Positions 6,321-7,802 of a stretch of DNA of 7,802 nucleotides are shown piece after piece; position 1 is the stretch's first letter; each line of letters opens with the position of its first letter. Below the pieces are notes generated by a model. The model searched no databases and was not told where the DNA came from. It was given only the letters and a program-made list of their open reading frames with translations. The DNA comes from Gallicola sp. GTDB lineage: Bacteria > Bacillota > Clostridia > Tissierellales > Peptoniphilaceae. The stretch lies in contig JAAZME010000179.1 of the NCBI GenBank assembly GCA_012798975.1, forward strand, positions 1 to 7,802. The letters are read 5' to 3'. A program made the position numbers and the translations under genes.

Positions 6321-6395
6321 TGCAGGGGAACGTTTTAGTTGAGAAGGCACAGCCTGACCCTTAGAACCTGTCAGTTAACACTGTCGTAGGGAGCA
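6321..6395 (+). promoter_or_regulatory. TPP riboswitch aptamer 2 (THI element)
   Basis: A second complete 75-nt TPP aptamer, offset from the first by 147 nt and identical at 71 of 75 positions. Three of the four differences are in the P3 arm (around 6332-6337, where AAC pairs with GTT) and one is in the P5 loop (TTAACAC instead of TTAATAC); all ligand-contacting blocks are retained. GTCGTAGGG (6383-6391) pairs with CCCTTACGAC (6424-6433) except for one bulged A, forming a stronger antiterminator than in copy 1. With the first element it forms a tandem riboswitch in front of thiD. Confidence 0.96.
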
Positions 6396-6409
6396 GACAA
6401 AGAGACTTG

Positions 6410-6446
6410 TGTTTTGTTGTAGACCCTTACGACAAAACATTTTTTT
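6410..6446 (+). terminator. Riboswitch-controlled terminator 2
   Basis: TGTTTTGTTGT (6410-6420) pairs with ACGACAAAACA (6429-6439), 11 bp including one G-U, with an 8-nt loop, followed by seven T (6440-6446). The loop and right arm include CCCTTACGAC, the partner of the aptamer 2 antiterminator strand. It lies 59 nt before the thiD start. Confidence 0.92.
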
Positions 6447-6505
6447 ATGCAGAAAAAAGATTTATTTAAGAAGAAAATCGTGATAGAGGAGCAAAGGAGA
6501 GTTTT

Positions 6506-7279
6506 ATGAAAAAAGTTTTGACAATAGCAGGAAGCGACTCCAGCGGAGGAGCAGGTATTCAAGCAGATCTAAAAACGATGACCGTACACGGCGTGTTCGG
6601 GATGAGCGCTATTACAGCATTAACGGCGCAAAACACAGTTGGTGTACAGGGGATATTCAATAGTACACCGGAATTTTTAAAGCAGCAGCTGGACTCGGTG
6701 TTTTCAGATATTTTTCCCGATAGTGTTAAGATTGGTATGGTTTCAGGAGCGGAGCTTATCCAGACGATTATCCAGTCTTTAAAAGAATGGAAAGCAGAGA
6801 ATATCGTAGTAGATCCTGTGATGGTTGCTACAAGCGGCGGAGTTTTGCTGGAAGAAGAGGGACTGGAAAATTTGAAAGAACTTTGTAAAATCGCGTCATT
6901 GGTTACTCCAAATATTCCAGAAGTAGAGGCTTTATCCGACATTTCCATACAGGGTAAAGAAGATATGAAAAAAGCAGGCTTAACACTAAGCCGGGACCTG
7001 AATACAGCAGTTTTGGTAAAAGGGGGACATGGAACAAATGATGCAAATGATCTTTTAGCCTATGGTGGGAAACTCCAATGGTTTAAGGGACAAAGAATCG
7101 AGAATGAAAACACCCATGGAACTGGCTGTACTTTATCTTCGGCTATAGCGAGCAACTTGGCTCTTGGATATTCTTTAGAAGAAAGTATTCAAAGAGCAAA
7201 AGATTATTTGTCCAAAATATTAGCAGATGATTTAAATTTAGGAAAAGGACGAGGTCCTCTAAATCATATGGCGAAGTAA
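6506..7279 (+). CDS. thiD: ThiD, hydroxymethylpyrimidine / phosphomethylpyrimidine kinase
   Basis: A 257-residue cytosolic enzyme of the ribokinase fold that phosphorylates HMP to HMP-P and HMP-P to HMP-PP with ATP, supplying the pyrimidine half of thiamine. Family marks: GSDSSGGAGIQADLKT (9-24) at the substrate site, TALTAQNTVGV (37-47) in the HMP-contact region, DPVMVATSGG (103-112), VTPNIPEVEAL (133-143), VKGGH (171-175), and the catalytic anion-hole segment NTHGTGCTLSSAIAS (202-216) with Cys208. Length is typical. The ATG at 6506 has AAGGAG (6494-6499) 6 nt upstream. It is the only gene of its transcription unit in the window and is under two serial TPP riboswitches, which independently supports the thiamine role. 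The related pyridoxine kinases share the fold, but the riboswitch argues for ThiD. Confidence 0.96.
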   Translation: MKKVLTIAGSDSSGGAGIQADLKTMTVHGVFGMSAITALTAQNTVGVQGIFNSTPEFLKQQLDSVFSDIFPDSVKIGMVSGAELIQTIIQSLKEWKAENIVVDPVMVATSGGVLLEEEGLENLKELCKIASLVTPNIPEVEALSDISIQGKEDMKKAGLTLSRDLNTAVLVKGGHGTNDANDLLAYGGKLQWFKGQRIENENTHGTGCTLSSAIASNLALGYSLEESIQRAKDYLSKILADDLNLGKGRGPLNHMAK

Positions 7280-7315
7280 AAGAAAGAAAAAAGTAAAAGG
7301 AAGTGTGATAGAGGG

Positions 7316-7368
7316 GCCGATCGTTTCTAGCCAATCACGGAAGAGATCGTGATTGGGAAACGAGTGGC
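7316..7368. repeat. Long bulged hairpin downstream of thiD
   Basis: The stem has three sections: GCC with GGC (7316-7318 and 7366-7368), TCGTTTC with GAAACGA (7321-7327 and 7357-7363), and CCAATCACG with CGTGATTGG (7331-7339 and 7348-7356). It totals 19 bp with a 2x2 internal loop, a 3-nt TAG bulge on the left and an 8-nt loop. No T run follows on either strand. Confidence 0.75.
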
Positions 7369-7381
7369 ATGAGACCTGTTA

Positions 7382-7404
7382 CCAAATCAAAATACCTGAT
7401 TTGG
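7382..7404. repeat. Second hairpin downstream of thiD
   Basis: CCAAATCA (7382-7389) pairs perfectly with TGATTTGG (7397-7404) around a 7-nt loop. A possible extension pairs CCT (7375-7377) with AGG (7408-7410) across an internal loop. It follows the previous hairpin by 13 nt and also lacks a T run. Confidence 0.65.
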
Positions 7405-7550
7405 ACTAGGGCTTCAGAATTGTGGTGGAAAATGATAAAAAGAATCGTTTTTCTGCATAGAAGAATCTACACAGCTGTTTTCGAAAAGAGGTTAGGAAAA
7501 ATTTAAGACTCATTTTAATAATTTGGTATCCGAAGTTTATTCTATGAAAT

Positions 7551-7585
7551 AAAAAAAACAGCAGAAACAGGTTTCATGTTTCTGC
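7551..7585 (-). terminator. Intrinsic terminator of mnmA
   Basis: GCAGAAACA (7561-7569) and TGTTTCTGC (7577-7585) form a perfect 9-bp stem with a 7-nt loop. Read on the minus strand it is followed by TG and eight T (7558-7551). It lies about 90 nt after the mnmA stop codon; on the plus strand the T run is poor, so it mainly serves mnmA. Confidence 0.88.
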
Positions 7586-7606
7586 CGTAATTTTCTCTCA
7601 TCACAA

Positions 7607-7667
7607 TCCCCGCTTAAAATATCAAGGGCAAGACATTTTGCTGTTGGAATGTTTTGCTCACTGGGGA
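7607..7667. repeat. Structured 3' untranslated segment of mnmA
   Basis: GCAAGACATT (7628-7637) faces AATGTTTTGC (7648-7657) with a 10-nt loop: 9 Watson-Crick pairs plus one position that is G-U on the plus strand but a C-A mismatch on the minus strand. TCCCC (7607-7611) and GGGGA (7663-7667) can close an outer stem. The pairing is better as plus-strand RNA than as mnmA mRNA. Confidence 0.45.
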
Positions 7668-7676
7668 GTGTTTTAT

Positions 7677-7802
7677 CTATAGATCAAGGTTTTTTATAAT
7701 AGTTCCTCCCCCTAGAAGGTAATTGTCTACATAAAATACAGCAGACTGGCCTGGAGTGATGGCTCTTTGAGGTTCTTCCAAATGGACTGTAACCTCATCA
7801 TC
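7677..7802 (-). CDS. mnmA: MnmA, tRNA 2-thiouridylase, C-terminal end (runs off right edge)
   Basis: The minus-strand frame is open from the window edge at 7802 to TAG at 7679-7677, giving the last 41 residues. The stretch [16 protein letters not shown] followed by LLGGGTI is the conserved C-terminal beta-barrel end of MnmA (TrmU). MnmA puts sulphur on C2 of the wobble uridine of tRNA for Lys, Glu and Gln in the cytosol, using ATP and a cysteine-desulphurase relay. The catalytic cysteines and ATP-binding loop lie outside the window. It is convergent with thiD and ends at the terminator at 7551-7585. Both pathways use sulphur transfer, but the gene order here (opposite strands) shows no operon link. 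Confidence 0.9.
   Translation of the reverse strand, partial: DDEVTVHLEEPQRAITPGQSAVFYVDNYLLGGGTIIKNLDL

Larger units (their letters stand above)
7280..7550 (+). other. Convergent intergenic region after thiD, hairpins but no gene
   Basis: From the thiD stop to the mnmA stop there are 397 nt without a credible gene. No standard T-tract terminator for thiD is seen on the plus strand. Instead there are two consecutive stem-loops (7316-7368 and 7382-7404). From 7405 to 7550 I see only AT-rich sequence without clear structure. Confidence 0.55.

Noticed and set aside
6559..6948. Minus-strand 129-codon frame inside thiD
   Set aside because: Shadow of thiD; no ribosome binding site or recognisable protein.
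7316..7420. Known riboswitch class downstream of thiD
   Set aside because: I compared the sequence with remembered SAM, FMN, c-di-GMP, ZTP, guanidine, THF and T-box cores and saw none of their conserved blocks.

Overview
The window looks like chromosomal DNA from a low-G+C Gram-positive bacterium (Bacillota, most likely a Clostridia-type anaerobe). Supporting signs are AT-rich sequence, strong AGGAGG ribosome binding sites, TATAAT promoters with extended -10 elements, hairpin-plus-T-run terminators, a YpmS/DUF2140 protein, a PfoR-like PTS IIC protein and TPP riboswitches with transcription-attenuation platforms. The genus cannot be fixed from the sequence alone. There are no transposases, integrases, phage genes, CRISPR arrays, tRNAs or rRNAs.

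Layout: (1) 1-310, minus: N-terminal part of a lipoprotein with a charged linker, running off the left edge, with its own promoter. (2) 470-2307, plus: an extended -10 promoter and an 18-bp perfect palindrome at the likely transcription start, then a two-gene operon of a PfoR-like IIC membrane protein (529-1545) and a YpmS-family membrane-anchored protein (1556-2131), closed by a strong terminator. (3) 2306-3292, minus: an unrecognised polytopic membrane protein built from an internal duplication. (4) 3465-6128, plus: two tandem AI-2E family transporter paralogues, about 65% identical without gaps, separated by a 339-bp spacer that holds a long hairpin. (5) 6129-7279, plus: a promoter, two nearly identical TPP riboswitch aptamers in series, each followed by its own intrinsic terminator, and then thiD. 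(6) 7280-7676: a convergent intergenic region with several hairpins and the terminator for mnmA. (7) 7677-7802, minus: the C-terminal end of mnmA.

How the parts work together: the best-understood unit is the thiD transcription unit. Its leader should stop transcription at either of two terminators when thiamine pyrophosphate is plentiful, so a full transcript needs both aptamers to be empty. This behaves as a two-gate switch on HMP-phosphate kinase, a salvage and biosynthesis step of thiamine. The IIC/ypmS operon appears to be under a repressor whose site has a GTATATAC core, which fits the HutC subfamily of GntR regulators; that regulator is not in the window. The tandem transporters and the internally duplicated membrane protein are divergently arranged and have unknown substrates. 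Most of the window is ordinary housekeeping and accessory membrane content; the tandem riboswitch is the clearest unusual system.
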